DNA from: Pseudarthrobacter defluvii
GTDB taxonomy: Bacteria > Actinomycetota > Actinomycetes > Actinomycetales > Micrococcaceae
Assembly (NCBI RefSeq): GCF_030816725.1
Contig: NZ_JAUSYG010000001.1
Coordinates: forward strand, 2,728,001 to 2,792,000
Reading direction: 5' to 3'
DNA length: 64,000 bases
This document shows, one piece after another, positions 18,047 to 26,267 of this stretch; the stretch's first letter is position 1; each line of letters starts with the position of its first letter. The position numbers and the translations under genes were made by a program. Below the pieces are notes generated by a model, which had not been told where the DNA came from, did no database searches, and saw only the letters and a program-made list of their open reading frames with translations.

Positions 18047-18897
18047 TGTCCAATCTCCGTCCTGACAGCGAACAGTTCCGGGAAAAACGTCAGCTCCAAG
18101 GCCTTCTGCAGGAAAGTCACCCCGCTGGATCCTCCGGTGCCGGTCTTCATGCCGATAGTCCGCTGGACGGTGCGCAGGTGCCGGAACCGCCAGAGCTGGA
18201 AGTTGTCCTCCAGGTCCACCAGTTCCTCGCACGCCTCATACGCGGCCCAGTTGTCCGCGGCGTTTTCGTAGATGTGCTTGAAGAGCGGGACCAGTTCCGG
18301 GGTGAACTCATAGGCCTGCGTCACGTCCCGGTCCAGGACGGACCGCGGCACGTCAAACCCTTGCCGGGACAGGTAGGCCAGGAACTCGTCGTAGATGCTG
18401 GGGGCGGCCAGCAGCTCCGCCAGCATGGCGTGGGCCTGCGGATCGGATTCGAAAATGGGCAGCATCTTGCTGTTCTTGTTGCCCAGGACGAATTCCACGG
18501 CCCGGTACTGGGCGGACTGGAAACCGGAGGAGTTGCCCAGGAAGCCGCGGAACTGCGAGTACTCGGTGGGTGTGAGGGTGGCCAGGACGGACCACTGCTC
18601 GGTGAGGGTCTTTTGGATGTGCTTGACCCGGGCAATGCCCTTAAGCGCCGAGCCGAGATCGTCCGCACGCAGCCAGTCCGCGGCGCTGCGCAGTTCATGC
18701 AGGACCAGTTTCAGCCACAGCTCAGTGGTCTGGTGCTGGATGATGAACAGCAGCTCGTCGTGGTGTTCGGGCTGGCTGACCGGCTGCTGGGCGCTGAGCA
18801 GCGTGGGAAGCTGCAGGTAGGAGGCGTAGCTCATCCGCGAGCTGAAGTCGCGGACAATCCCCTGATCCAGGTTGCGGGTGTTCTTCTCGACGGACAC
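18043..18897 (-). CDS. kynA: Tryptophan 2,3-dioxygenase KynA
   Basis: 284 aa. This heme dioxygenase opens L-tryptophan to N-formylkynurenine. Family segments seen are MSYASYLQLPTLLSAQQP near residue 20, HHDELLFIIQHQTTELWLKL with the active-site His, SSGFQSAQYRAVEF, LVDLEDNFQLWRFRHLRTVQRTIG and the GTGGSSGVTFL loop. AAAGG precedes the GTG start. It is the first gene of a two-gene operon with kynU. Confidence 0.98.
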   Translation of the reverse strand: MSVEKNTRNLDQGIVRDFSSRMSYASYLQLPTLLSAQQPVSQPEHHDELLFIIQHQTTELWLKLVLHELRSAADWLRADDLGSALKGIARVKHIQKTLTEQWSVLATLTPTEYSQFRGFLGNSSGFQSAQYRAVEFVLGNKNSKMLPIFESDPQAHAMLAELLAAPSIYDEFLAYLSRQGFDVPRSVLDRDVTQAYEFTPELVPLFKHIYENAADNWAAYEACEELVDLEDNFQLWRFRHLRTVQRTIGMKTGTGGSSGVTFLQKALELTFFPELFAVRTEIGQ

Positions 18898-18941
18898 GCA
18901 ATGCCTTTCGTTGTTGTCACCCCCGGCGGTGGCTGATGCGC

Positions 18942-19925
18942 TTAGTCGCCGGCAAGGATCCGGTGGGCCTGGGCCACATCCAGCCGCATCTGTTCCACCA
19001 GGGCCTCAGGGCCACGGTAGGCCACCATGCCGCGGAGCCGCTGCACGAATTCCACGATGACTGTCTGGTCGTACAGATCGAAGTCCTCCACGGCTTCCTC
19101 CGGCCTGTCGATCACATGCGCCTCCACCTGGCGGCTGACGCCGTCGAACGTGGGGTTGGAACCCACCGAAATGGCCGCTGGCCAGCGCTTGCCTGCCTGG
19201 TCCACCAGCCAGCCGGCGTAAATGCCGTCCGCGGGAATCAACCCTGTGGCATTCGAGGATAGGTTTGCGGTGGGGAAACCGAGCGCCCTGCCCCTGGCGG
19301 CGCCGTGGACCACTTCGCCGCGCATCCGGTGCGGGCGGCCCAGCACCGACGCGGCCGTGGCGACGTCACCCTCCTGCAGCGCCTCGCGCACCCAGGTGGA
19401 GGAACAGCGGCGGTCCGTGCCGTCGTCGTCATGCAGGGGGTAGCCCTCGGACCCGAACTCGCTGATGACCTGGACGTCGAAGCCGAACTTTTCGCCCAGC
19501 TCCTTCATGGTCTCAAGGTCGCCGGAGTTGCCGCGGCCGAAGCGGGCGTCGTGGCCGATGACGACGTGGCTGGCGTGCAGGCAGTCCACCAGGTACTGCT
19601 CCACGAATTCCTCGGCCGTGAGGCTGGCAAGGTCCAGGGAGTACTTGACCACCAGGATGGCGTCCAGGCCCAGCTCCCCAAGCGCCTCCAGCTTGTCATC
19701 GAGCCCCATGATGAGCTCCGGCGCTGCCTCGGGCCGGTGGATTACTGCCGGGTGGGGGTCGAAGGTGATGGCCACGGCCTTGGCCTGGGAGAGGCGGGCC
19801 GAACGGATCAGCTGTGACAGCACCTGTTGGTGGCCGCGGTGAACGCCGTCGAAGTTGCCGAAGGTGACAACAGATGGGCCGAAGTCCGCCGGGACATCGG
19901 ACGGATCGTTCCAGATGTAGACCAT
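18942..19925 (-). CDS. ribF: Bifunctional riboflavin kinase / FAD synthetase
   Basis: 327 aa from the ATG at 19925; the frame runs further upstream without family similarity. It phosphorylates riboflavin to FMN and adenylylates FMN to FAD. The FAD-synthetase half shows TFGNFDGVHRGHQ (about 20-32) and HVVIGHDARFGRGNSGD. The kinase half shows GRALGFPTANL and DGIYAGW. It starts after AGGCGAGG. In many actinobacteria it lies between truB and rpsO; here kynAU and two membrane-protein genes intervene. Confidence 0.96.
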   Translation of the reverse strand: MVYIWNDPSDVPADFGPSVVTFGNFDGVHRGHQQVLSQLIRSARLSQAKAVAITFDPHPAVIHRPEAAPELIMGLDDKLEALGELGLDAILVVKYSLDLASLTAEEFVEQYLVDCLHASHVVIGHDARFGRGNSGDLETMKELGEKFGFDVQVISEFGSEGYPLHDDDGTDRRCSSTWVREALQEGDVATAASVLGRPHRMRGEVVHGAARGRALGFPTANLSSNATGLIPADGIYAGWLVDQAGKRWPAAISVGSNPTFDGVSRQVEAHVIDRPEEAVEDFDLYDQTVIVEFVQRLRGMVAYRGPEALVEQMRLDVAQAHRILAGD

Positions 19926-20025
19926 CACCCTCGCCTTAAGCTGCGTGCAAGCATCGACGTTCCGCCAGCACTGCCGGCTGCGGAACCCTTCAAGGTTACC
20001 CGGATCCGCTGCGCGGATTTTGCCA

Positions 20026-20511
20026 TCATTCCGCAGCCTTGGCGGATGCTGCCGCGGCCTGGGAGGGGCGGCGGCGGTACAGCCACACCAGTCCCAGGAT
20101 GGGAAGCAGCAGCGGGATGAAGCCGTAGCCGCGGCCAAACTGGGACCAGACGGTTTCATGCGGGAACTGCACGGAGTCCAGGATGCTGAGCGTCCCAACT
20201 ACCAGGACGCCGGCCAACTCAACCAGCACAGCGGCAACGGAGACCTTGAACCAGGTTGTTCCGGCCTTGGCCAGCGACACCGTGGCCAGGATGTAGACCA
20301 AGGCGGCGAAGGCGGAGAGCAGGTAGGCCAGCGGGGCCTCGGAGAACTTGGTGAGGATCTGGTATCCGGCGCGGGCTGTGGCCGAGATGGCGAACACCCC
20401 GTACACCGCGATCAGCAGGCGTCCGGGTCCGGTGTTGCGGGTATTGCGGACAGGGGCATCGCCGGCCGCCGCGCGGGCATGCTGCTCTTTCATTCTTGCT
20501 GCTTCTTCCAC
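20026..20511 (-). CDS. Four-helix membrane protein of unknown function
   Basis: 161 aa from a GTG at 20511, or 155 from the ATG at 20493. Four hydrophobic helices are predicted (about 31-50, 58-80, 88-108, 127-145), the last ended by YRRR. I do not recognise a family. The start is almost contiguous with the stop of the 20513-20866 gene, which also encodes a small polytopic protein. The two probably form a complex or share a pathway, and they lie downstream of truB on the same strand. Confidence 0.7.
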   Translation of the reverse strand: MEEAARMKEQHARAAAGDAPVRNTRNTGPGRLLIAVYGVFAISATARAGYQILTKFSEAPLAYLLSAFAALVYILATVSLAKAGTTWFKVSVAAVLVELAGVLVVGTLSILDSVQFPHETVWSQFGRGYGFIPLLLPILGLVWLYRRRPSQAAAASAKAAE

Positions 20512-20512
20512 T

Positions 20513-20866
20513 TCAGTACCAGATCTGGTTCATTCGCGCGGCCATCACCAGTACGGTGACGCCCACTGCGGCCAGGACAAAGTTGCTCCACCGCGTCCGC
20601 TCGAGGATGGACCAGTAGATGGCAGCGGGGGGCAGGAGCATGGCGGTGCCCATGTACCCCCAGAACTCCCAGGCCTCCCCGGCGATTGGTTCCCCGGCAA
20701 TGACCCGGACGATCGACCCCACCAGGTAGACCAGCAGCGCCACTTCCACGGCCACCACGGAAAGGATGGTGATGTCGTTGGGGGCCTTCTTCAGGATGGC
20801 AGCGCCCAGGCACACCACGGTGGACACCAGTCCGGCGACGAGGATGATCCAGAAATAAGCGTCCAC
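20513..20866 (-). CDS. Small polytopic membrane protein
   Basis: 117 aa from the GTG at 20866, beginning DAYFWIILVAGL. Four hydrophobic segments (about 5-23, 32-54, 68-84, 95-112) leave almost no soluble part. The frame is open far upstream to 21292, but that part is the shadow of truB. Its GTG lies 2 bp after the truB stop, so it is probably co-translated with truB and the following 20026-20511 gene. Function unknown. Confidence 0.75.
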   Translation of the reverse strand: MDAYFWIILVAGLVSTVVCLGAAILKKAPNDITILSVVAVEVALLVYLVGSIVRVIAGEPIAGEAWEFWGYMGTAMLLPPAAIYWSILERTRWSNFVLAAVGVTVLVMAARMNQIWY

Positions 20867-20868
20867 GC

Positions 20869-21804
20869 CTATGCCTCTGCAGGGGTGGTGGCCGCTGCCC
20901 CGTTGCCCGGGGCGAAGACGAGGACGGGCTTGGCGTAGCTGCCCGAGTCCGCGAGCAGGGCCACCAGGCTCCCGTCGGGGGCGAAGCCCGCGGCTGGGTG
21001 CTCGGCGGTGGCGGCGCCGGGCGTTCCGGGGGCCGTACCGGCGGCGATCCGCCGCCCGAAGGAGATTTCGGCAGTTTCCTCGACGGTCAGCTCCCGGTTG
21101 GGCATCAGGGCCCGGGCAGCCAGGGACATGTCCAGGATGTCGAGCTCGTCGGCGAGCTGTTCCAGCGTGCGCGCCTGCTCCAGGGAGTACGGGCCCACCT
21201 GGGTGCGCCGGAGCGACGTGAGGTGCCCGCCCACGCCCAGGGCGTTGCCGAGGTCCCGGGCCAGGGCGCGGATGTACGTGCCGGAGGAGCATTCCACGGT
21301 GACATCCAGGTCCACGGCGCCTTCCGCTGCGTCCCTGCGGATCGCGTGGACATCGAACCGGTGGATGGTAACGGGGCGTGCGGCGAGCTTGACGTCCTCG
21401 CCGGATCGCACGCGGGCATAGGCGCGTTCACCGTTCACCTTGATCGCGCTGACGCTGCTGGGCACCTGCTGAATTTGGCCCGTCAGCGCCGCGACGCCGT
21501 CGTAAATCTCCTGGTCGGTGATGCCGGCGGCGCTGGTGGTGGCCGTGACCTCGCCTTCCGCATCATCGGTCACCGTGGACTGGCCCAGCCGGATGGTGGC
21601 GGTATAGGTCTTGGAGGTGCCCACGATGTAGGTCAGCAGCCGGGTGGCCTTGTTAATGCCGAGCACCAGCACGCCAGTGGCCATGGGATCGAGTGTTCCC
21701 GCGTGCCCCACTTTCCGGGTCCCTGCGAGGCGCCGCATCCGGCCAACCACATCATGGCTGGTCCATCCCTGCGGCTTGTCCACTATCACCAGTCCAGAAA
21801 GCAC
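20869..21804 (-). CDS. truB: tRNA pseudouridine(55) synthase TruB
   Basis: 311 aa from the GTG at 21804. It makes pseudouridine 55 in the TPsiC loop of tRNAs. It shows LVIVDKPQGWTSHDVV at the N-terminus and the catalytic-Asp motif GHAGTLDPMATGVL (Asp near residue 42), then CSSGTYIRALARDLG and a C-terminal PUA-like region. A GGGAGG directly abuts the GTG and a TATACT box lies 7 nt upstream, so initiation may be leaderless. Confidence 0.96.
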   Translation of the reverse strand: MLSGLVIVDKPQGWTSHDVVGRMRRLAGTRKVGHAGTLDPMATGVLVLGINKATRLLTYIVGTSKTYTATIRLGQSTVTDDAEGEVTATTSAAGITDQEIYDGVAALTGQIQQVPSSVSAIKVNGERAYARVRSGEDVKLAARPVTIHRFDVHAIRRDAAEGAVDLDVTVECSSGTYIRALARDLGNALGVGGHLTSLRRTQVGPYSLEQARTLEQLADELDILDMSLAARALMPNRELTVEETAEISFGRRIAAGTAPGTPGAATAEHPAAGFAPDGSLVALLADSGSYAKPVLVFAPGNGAAATTPAEA

Positions 21805-21811
21805 GCCTCCC

Positions 21812-21817
21812 AGTATA
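21812..21817 (-). promoter_or_regulatory. -10 box TATACT upstream of truB
   Basis: TATACT lies 7 nt before the truB GTG. It implies that the truB unit has its own promoter, uncoupled from rbfA, with little or no leader. No good -35 box was found at 17 nt. Confidence 0.45.
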
Positions 21818-21924
21818 TCGGCGCAGGTTGGGGCCGCTGTCCAGGTGCGGCCAGCGACGGCGGCAGGAACGCTGGCCAGGCCCCTCACCGGGCGTAAGCG
21901 GAGGGAAGGTCAACGGCGGCTAGG

Positions 21925-23091
21925 ATGGCTGGCATGCCCCAGCTTGCCGCCCATGTCCGCGACGTGCCCGTGAACCAGATCCGGGAAATTACCGAGGCAG
22001 CCTGGCGCACGCCGGGCGCCGTGGTGCTGAGTATCGGCGAGCCGGGCTTCCCGCTCCCCCGTCATGTCCTGGACGCGGGCATCGCCTGCCTGGACCGGGA
22101 TGAGACGAACTACACGCCCAACGCCGGGATTCCCGCCCTTCGCGAGGCGTTCGCCGCCAGGTTCCGGGAAGAGCAGGGCGTGGACGTCGGCGCTGACCGC
22201 GTGTACGTGGTGTCCGGTGCGCAGCAGGGCCTGCACTTCGCCATGAGCCTGCTGCTCTCCCCCGGCGACGAAATCCTGATTCCCAATCCGGGTTACCCCA
22301 CCTTTGCCATGACCAGTCGGCTGCTCAATGCACTCCCCGTGGGCTACCCGCTGCATCCGGAGCACGGCTTCCAACCCCGGGTTGCGGACGTGGAGGCCCT
22401 GATCACCAGCCGCACCCGGGTGCTGGTGCTCAACTCGCCCTCCAACCCGCTGGGTGCCGTGCTCAACCGGGACCTGGTGCGCGAGCTGGTGGAGCTGGCC
22501 CGCCGGCACGACCTCTGGGTTATCTCCGACGAGTGCTACGAGGCGTTCACCTATGACGTGCCGCATGTCAGCCCGGCAAGGTTCGACGGCGGCACCGAGG
22601 TTGATGCGCGCGTGTTCACTTCGCTGACACTCTCCAAGACCTACGGGCTGACTGGGCTCCGGATCGGTGCGCTGATCTGCCCGCCGGGGCTTGAACAGAA
22701 GATGGACAACGTCATGGAGTCGATCGTCTCCTGTGTGGCGTCCGCCCCGCAGTACGCTGCGCTCGCTGCGCTCACCGGCCCCCAGGACTACGTCCGGCAC
22801 GCACACCGGCACTACCGGGAGAACCGGGACGCGGCCTCGGCGGTCCTGGCTGCGAAGGGGATCCGCTACCTCCCGGCGCAGGGTGCCTTCTACCTGTGGA
22901 CCGATATGTCCCACGTAACCGGCGGCGACGTACGGGCATGGGTCCGGCGCTTCCTTGCCGACTCCGGCGTGGCGCTGGCTCCGGGGACTGCCTTCGGCTC
23001 CATCGGCGAGGGCTGGGTCCGGATCGCGCTGTGCGGCCGCAAGGAGGATCTGCTGGAGGGACTCTCCCGGCTGCCGGCCACCCGGCTGTAG
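21925..23091 (+). CDS. Class I/II PLP aminotransferase
   Basis: 388 aa. Fold-type I aminotransferase with VVSGAQQGLHFAMSLL, PNPGYPTF, NSPSNPLGAV, WVISDECYEAFTYD, and the Schiff-base Lys in SLTLSKTYGLTGLRIGAL (about 235), plus the C-terminal Arg region GWVRIALCG. It belongs with aspartate/alanine-like transaminases; the amino donor cannot be told from sequence. It is divergent from truB and convergent with the thioredoxin gene. Confidence 0.9.
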   Translation: MAGMPQLAAHVRDVPVNQIREITEAAWRTPGAVVLSIGEPGFPLPRHVLDAGIACLDRDETNYTPNAGIPALREAFAARFREEQGVDVGADRVYVVSGAQQGLHFAMSLLLSPGDEILIPNPGYPTFAMTSRLLNALPVGYPLHPEHGFQPRVADVEALITSRTRVLVLNSPSNPLGAVLNRDLVRELVELARRHDLWVISDECYEAFTYDVPHVSPARFDGGTEVDARVFTSLTLSKTYGLTGLRIGALICPPGLEQKMDNVMESIVSCVASAPQYAALAALTGPQDYVRHAHRHYRENRDAASAVLAAKGIRYLPAQGAFYLWTDMSHVTGGDVRAWVRRFLADSGVALAPGTAFGSIGEGWVRIALCGRKEDLLEGLSRLPATRL

Positions 23092-23106
23092 GTCAGGTGG
23101 GCGCCG

Positions 23107-23544
23107 TCAGCTGCGGGCGCCCCCGAGTGCCTGGTCCAGCCACGACCGGAGGACCTGCGCGGGGGCGGCTCCAGCCTGGCGGGCGGCGACCTTCCCGTCA
23201 ACCATCACCATCAGCGTGGGGATGGCCTGCACGTCGAACCGCCGGGACAGGCCTGGCGCCTTGTCCACATCCACCTTCACCAGCTTGATTTTGCCGGGGC
23301 GTTCCCGCGCCAGCTTGTCCAGCACGGGGCTGACCATGCGGCAGGGCCCGCACCAGGCAGCCCAGAAATCGACCAGCACCGGCACCGGGGATTGCTCCGC
23401 CACCGCGGCGAAGTCGCTGTCACCCGCGGCCACGATCCACGGCAGGTCCGCCTTGCAGTTGCCGCAGCGGGGGTGCCCTGACGCCTGCGCGGGCACGCGG
23501 TTGGTCTTCCCGCAGGAGGGGCAGCTAAGCAGCGTGGGTTCCAT
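23107..23544 (-). CDS. Thioredoxin-2-like protein with N-terminal zinc ribbon
   Basis: 145 aa. An N-terminal CPSC ... CGNC zinc ribbon (about 8-30) precedes a thioredoxin domain with the active site WCGPC (about 64-68) and the cis-Pro in AIPTLMVM. This is the TrxC/thioredoxin-2 layout, linked in other bacteria to oxidative stress and metal-sensitive redox control. The guanine-deaminase stop is 3 bp upstream, so the two are one transcript. Confidence 0.93.
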   Translation of the reverse strand: MEPTLLSCPSCGKTNRVPAQASGHPRCGNCKADLPWIVAAGDSDFAAVAEQSPVPVLVDFWAAWCGPCRMVSPVLDKLARERPGKIKLVKVDVDKAPGLSRRFDVQAIPTLMVMVDGKVAARQAGAAPAQVLRSWLDQALGGARS

Positions 23545-23546
23545 CG

Positions 23547-24080
23547 TCAGTATTCCTTCCTGCTGTCAAAGGCCCGCCACGCCTGGAAGGGGACATCCGA
23601 CGTCGGGATGTCACCCCGGGTGACCGGCATCAGTTCCGGTGCGGCGCCGCTGAAATAGTCGTAGAAGAGGGCGTCGTCGAAGCCGGCCGCCGCGGCCCCA
23701 TGGCGGTCCGCAGCGAAATAGACGCGACCGATTCTGGCCCACAGGGCCGAAGCCAGGCACATGGGGCAGGGCTCGCAGCTGGCGTAGAGGACCGATCCGG
23801 TCAGATCAAAGTTCGCTGTGGCCGCGGCGGCTGCCCGGATGGCCACCACCTCGGCGTGGGCGGTGGGGTCGTTGTCCCGGGTCACCCTGTTGACGCCGGA
23901 GTGGACGCGCCCGTCGGGGGTCACCACCACCGCTCCGAAGGGACCGCCGCCCTCGCCGACGTTTCGCGTGGCCAGGTCCACGGCCTGTTCCAGGTAACGG
24001 TCCCGTTCGGGATGGTGGTCCTGTCCCACCTCCCGTTCGAGGTGTTCAAGGGGGATGTTTCCGTGGTCTGCGGCGCTCAT
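23547..24080 (-). CDS. Guanine deaminase-type nucleoside deaminase
   Basis: 177 aa cytidine-deaminase-fold enzyme. The zinc site is His and Glu of HAEVVAIR plus the two Cys of SCEPCPMCLA. The C-terminus PFQAWRAFDSRKEY and the AGFDDALFYDYF segment match the Bacillus-type guanine deaminase (GuaD), which converts guanine to xanthine, better than tRNA adenosine deaminases. An N-terminal extension of about 25 charged residues is present. It is co-transcribed with the thioredoxin and divergent from the ScyD/E-like gene. Confidence 0.85.
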   Translation of the reverse strand: MSAADHGNIPLEHLEREVGQDHHPERDRYLEQAVDLATRNVGEGGGPFGAVVVTPDGRVHSGVNRVTRDNDPTAHAEVVAIRAAAAATANFDLTGSVLYASCEPCPMCLASALWARIGRVYFAADRHGAAAAGFDDALFYDYFSGAAPELMPVTRGDIPTSDVPFQAWRAFDSRKEY

Positions 24081-24255
24081 AGCACGATCCTAGCCACGGT
24101 TACGCGGATGGGGGATGGAAAGGGGGCCAAGAAGGGGGGAAGCCGCCAACCACTACCCGCCGGTAGGGGCCTACGCTTGCGCCCGGGGGATACATTCCGC
24201 CTCACCCGAGGCTTTCATATCCAGCCCGCAAGGGCCCCGCACCCCGGAGCACCCC

Positions 24256-25383
24256 ATGAAGAGAAGACTCGCACTCTTAGCCTGTATCACCGCCTCGGCC
24301 GCTGCCATAGCGTCCGCAGGCCCAGCCGCCGCTTCCAATAAAGCGCCGGATTACGAGGAGCTTGCAGGCGGCCTGGTCTCGCCGCTGCACGTCGCCGCAG
24401 GAAGCGGCAAGGCCGTCCTGGTGTCCCAGGACTTCGCCGGGAAGCTCACCCGGATAAACCGTGACAGATCCACCGAGGACGTGGACACCGGCACACCCAT
24501 GGGCTGGGAAATAGCCGGCTCCGATACCCGCGGCAGCACAACCTACTTCCTTGAAAGCGTAGGCGCCGGCCAAGGGGACCCTGCTGGACTGCACGGGTAC
24601 CTGAAGTCGGTTGATTCCAAAGGCGACGTGGACACCATCGCGAACTTTGCCGACTACGAGCGGCGCCACAACCCGGACGGCGACCAGCACTACGGCTTCG
24701 GCGACGACGTCAGCGCCCAGTGCCTCGCCAACTGGCCGAGCTTCCCGCCGGCCACCTACACGGGCATTGTGGACTCCCACCCGTACGCCCTGGCTGTCCG
24801 GGACAACACTGCCTATGTTGCCGACGCCGGCATGAACGCCGTCCTCAAGGTCAACCTGAAGAACGGCGACATCGATACCGTAGCCGTCCTGCCCCCACGG
24901 CCCGCAGTGATCCCGGCGGGGCTGCGGATCCCCACGGATATGCAGGGAAACACGGCGGAGGTGCCGGCCTGTGTAGTAGGGCATGAATATGCCTTCGAAC
25001 CGGTACCCACGGATGTCGGAATCAGACCTGACGGCATGCTGTACGTGACGTCCCTGCCCGGCGGCCCCGAAGGACCTGAGCTGGGTGCCCGCGGCGCGAT
25101 TTTCAAGATCAACCCGTGGAACGGCGACACCGATGTGTGGGCAGAGGACCTCCTCAGCCCCACGGGCCTGGCCGTGGCGGACAACGGTGATGTGTATGTC
25201 GCTTCGCTGTTCGGTGGCGAGATCCTGAAGTTCACCTGTGACGCTGACCGCTCCCGTTTCCTGGCGGTCAACATGCCGGCCGACGTCGACATCAAGGGGA
25301 ACACCCTCTACGCCACGATTGACGCCCTGGGCGACCCGGCACAGCCGCCCGCCGGCAAGGTCATCAAGGCGGATCTCCGGTAG
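24256..25383 (+). CDS. ScyD/ScyE family secreted beta-propeller protein
   Basis: 375 aa from the ATG at 24256, with GGAG 6 nt upstream; the frame is open from 24115. A Sec signal peptide (MKRRLALLACITASAA..., cleavage near AAAS, about 26-29) precedes repeated blade-like units such as HPYALAVRDNTAYVADAGMNAVLKV, TDVGIRPDGMLYVTSLPGGPEG and SPTGLAVADNGDVYVASLFGGEILKF. These resemble NHL/SMP-30-like propellers of the ScyD/ScyE family. Family members in cyanobacteria sit in scytonemin clusters; in actinobacteria the role is unknown. Confidence 0.82.
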   Translation: MKRRLALLACITASAAAIASAGPAAASNKAPDYEELAGGLVSPLHVAAGSGKAVLVSQDFAGKLTRINRDRSTEDVDTGTPMGWEIAGSDTRGSTTYFLESVGAGQGDPAGLHGYLKSVDSKGDVDTIANFADYERRHNPDGDQHYGFGDDVSAQCLANWPSFPPATYTGIVDSHPYALAVRDNTAYVADAGMNAVLKVNLKNGDIDTVAVLPPRPAVIPAGLRIPTDMQGNTAEVPACVVGHEYAFEPVPTDVGIRPDGMLYVTSLPGGPEGPELGARGAIFKINPWNGDTDVWAEDLLSPTGLAVADNGDVYVASLFGGEILKFTCDADRSRFLAVNMPADVDIKGNTLYATIDALGDPAQPPAGKVIKADLR

Positions 25384-25432
25384 CCGAGGGTCAGTGGCCC
25401 CAGGCTAAAGCAGCAGGAAGAGTTAAAAGCAT

Positions 25433-25461
25433 CAGGGCCCGGGATAACATCCCGGGCCCTG
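25433..25461. terminator. Bidirectional terminator between ScyD/E gene and rbfA
   Basis: A perfect 13-bp stem (CAGGGCCCGGGAT and complement) with a 3-nt loop, between the two convergent stop codons at 25383 and 25471. Confidence 0.8.
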
Positions 25462-25470
25462 CTGTGCGTC

Positions 25471-25980
25471 CTACTTGTTGCCGTCCTCGTCGAGGTCTTC
25501 ATCGTCGCTGAGGTCGGTGTCTACTTCGTCGAAGTCGTCTTCGTCGATGTCCACCTCGCCGGAAGCATCGGTCTTGTACGGGTCGGCGTCCCCTGCGTGC
25601 CGGGCGTTGGCTGCAAGGGCGGCAACCTCGGCGTCCCGCTTGCGGGCCTCCCGCAGCAGTTCCTCCAGGTTGGAGGCGTTGACCGGGATCTGGTCGGCGA
25701 CAAATTCAAGGGTGGGCGTCAGGCGGACGGTGATGTTCCGGCCCACCTCCTGCCGAAGCACACCCTTGGCCTTCTCAAGCCCCTTGGCAGCATCGGCCTG
25801 GACAGCCTGGTCCCCGAGGACGGTGTAGTAAACGGTGGCATGCTGCAGGTCATTGGTCACCCGGGCGTCAGTAACAGTAACGCCCTCCACCCGCGGATCC
25901 TTGATCCTCCGGCCCAAGGCCTCAGCAACAACAACCTTAATCCGCTGCGCCAACTTGGCAGCACGTGCCGGATCAGCCAT
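25471..25980 (-). CDS. rbfA: Ribosome-binding factor A
   Basis: 169 aa from the ATG at 25980, preceded by AGGAG. It acts in 30S maturation by binding near helix 1/44 of 16S rRNA. The KH-like core shows ADPARAAKLAQRIKVVVAEALGRRIKDPR and GLEKAKGVLRQEVGRNITVRLTPTLEF. The last 40 residues form a very acidic tail rich in Asp/Glu (DIDEDDFDEVDTDLSDDEDLDED). It follows infB after an unusually structured 287-bp gap. Confidence 0.97.
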   Translation of the reverse strand: MADPARAAKLAQRIKVVVAEALGRRIKDPRVEGVTVTDARVTNDLQHATVYYTVLGDQAVQADAAKGLEKAKGVLRQEVGRNITVRLTPTLEFVADQIPVNASNLEELLREARKRDAEVAALAANARHAGDADPYKTDASGEVDIDEDDFDEVDTDLSDDEDLDEDGNK

Positions 25981-26110
25981 GAACAACTCCTATAAGAAGA
26001 AAAAATTAGGGACGTACGACGGCGGCGAAGGCTGCCGGCGCACGTTTCAGTTATCTGCCACGCACTTAAGGCGGTTGCCACGCGCTGAGGCGAGTGGACG
26101 ACGGACCTAC

Positions 26111-26224
26111 GTTGGATTTTTCCGGCGGCCTGGGAGTGGCATCGGGCCTGCCGGAGCTGGGCGGCGCGGGATCGAAGATCCCAAGCCGCCCAGCGAAGGG
26201 GCGGGGCCGCCGGAAAAATCCAAC
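26111..26224. repeat. Nested 114-bp inverted repeat between infB and rbfA
   Basis: Outer arms of 20 bp pair perfectly (GTTGGATTTTTCCGGCGGCC at 26111-26130 with its complement at 26205-26224). Inside, 26159-26191 forms a second hairpin (GGGCGGC...GCCGCCC around GGGATC-GAA-GATCCC). It lies 43 bp after the infB stop and could be a terminator or attenuator (a T-run lies within the outer arm), an RNA-processing element or a small non-autonomous repeat. No target-site duplication was seen at its edges. Confidence 0.85.
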
Positions 26225-26267
26225 GGCCCCGCACCTGGCACTGCTGACTGCCCGAAGGCGGACCAGC

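Noticed and set aside
26111..26224. Insertion sequence
   Set aside because: Terminal repeats exist but there is no transposase and no target-site duplication; kept only as an unexplained repeat.
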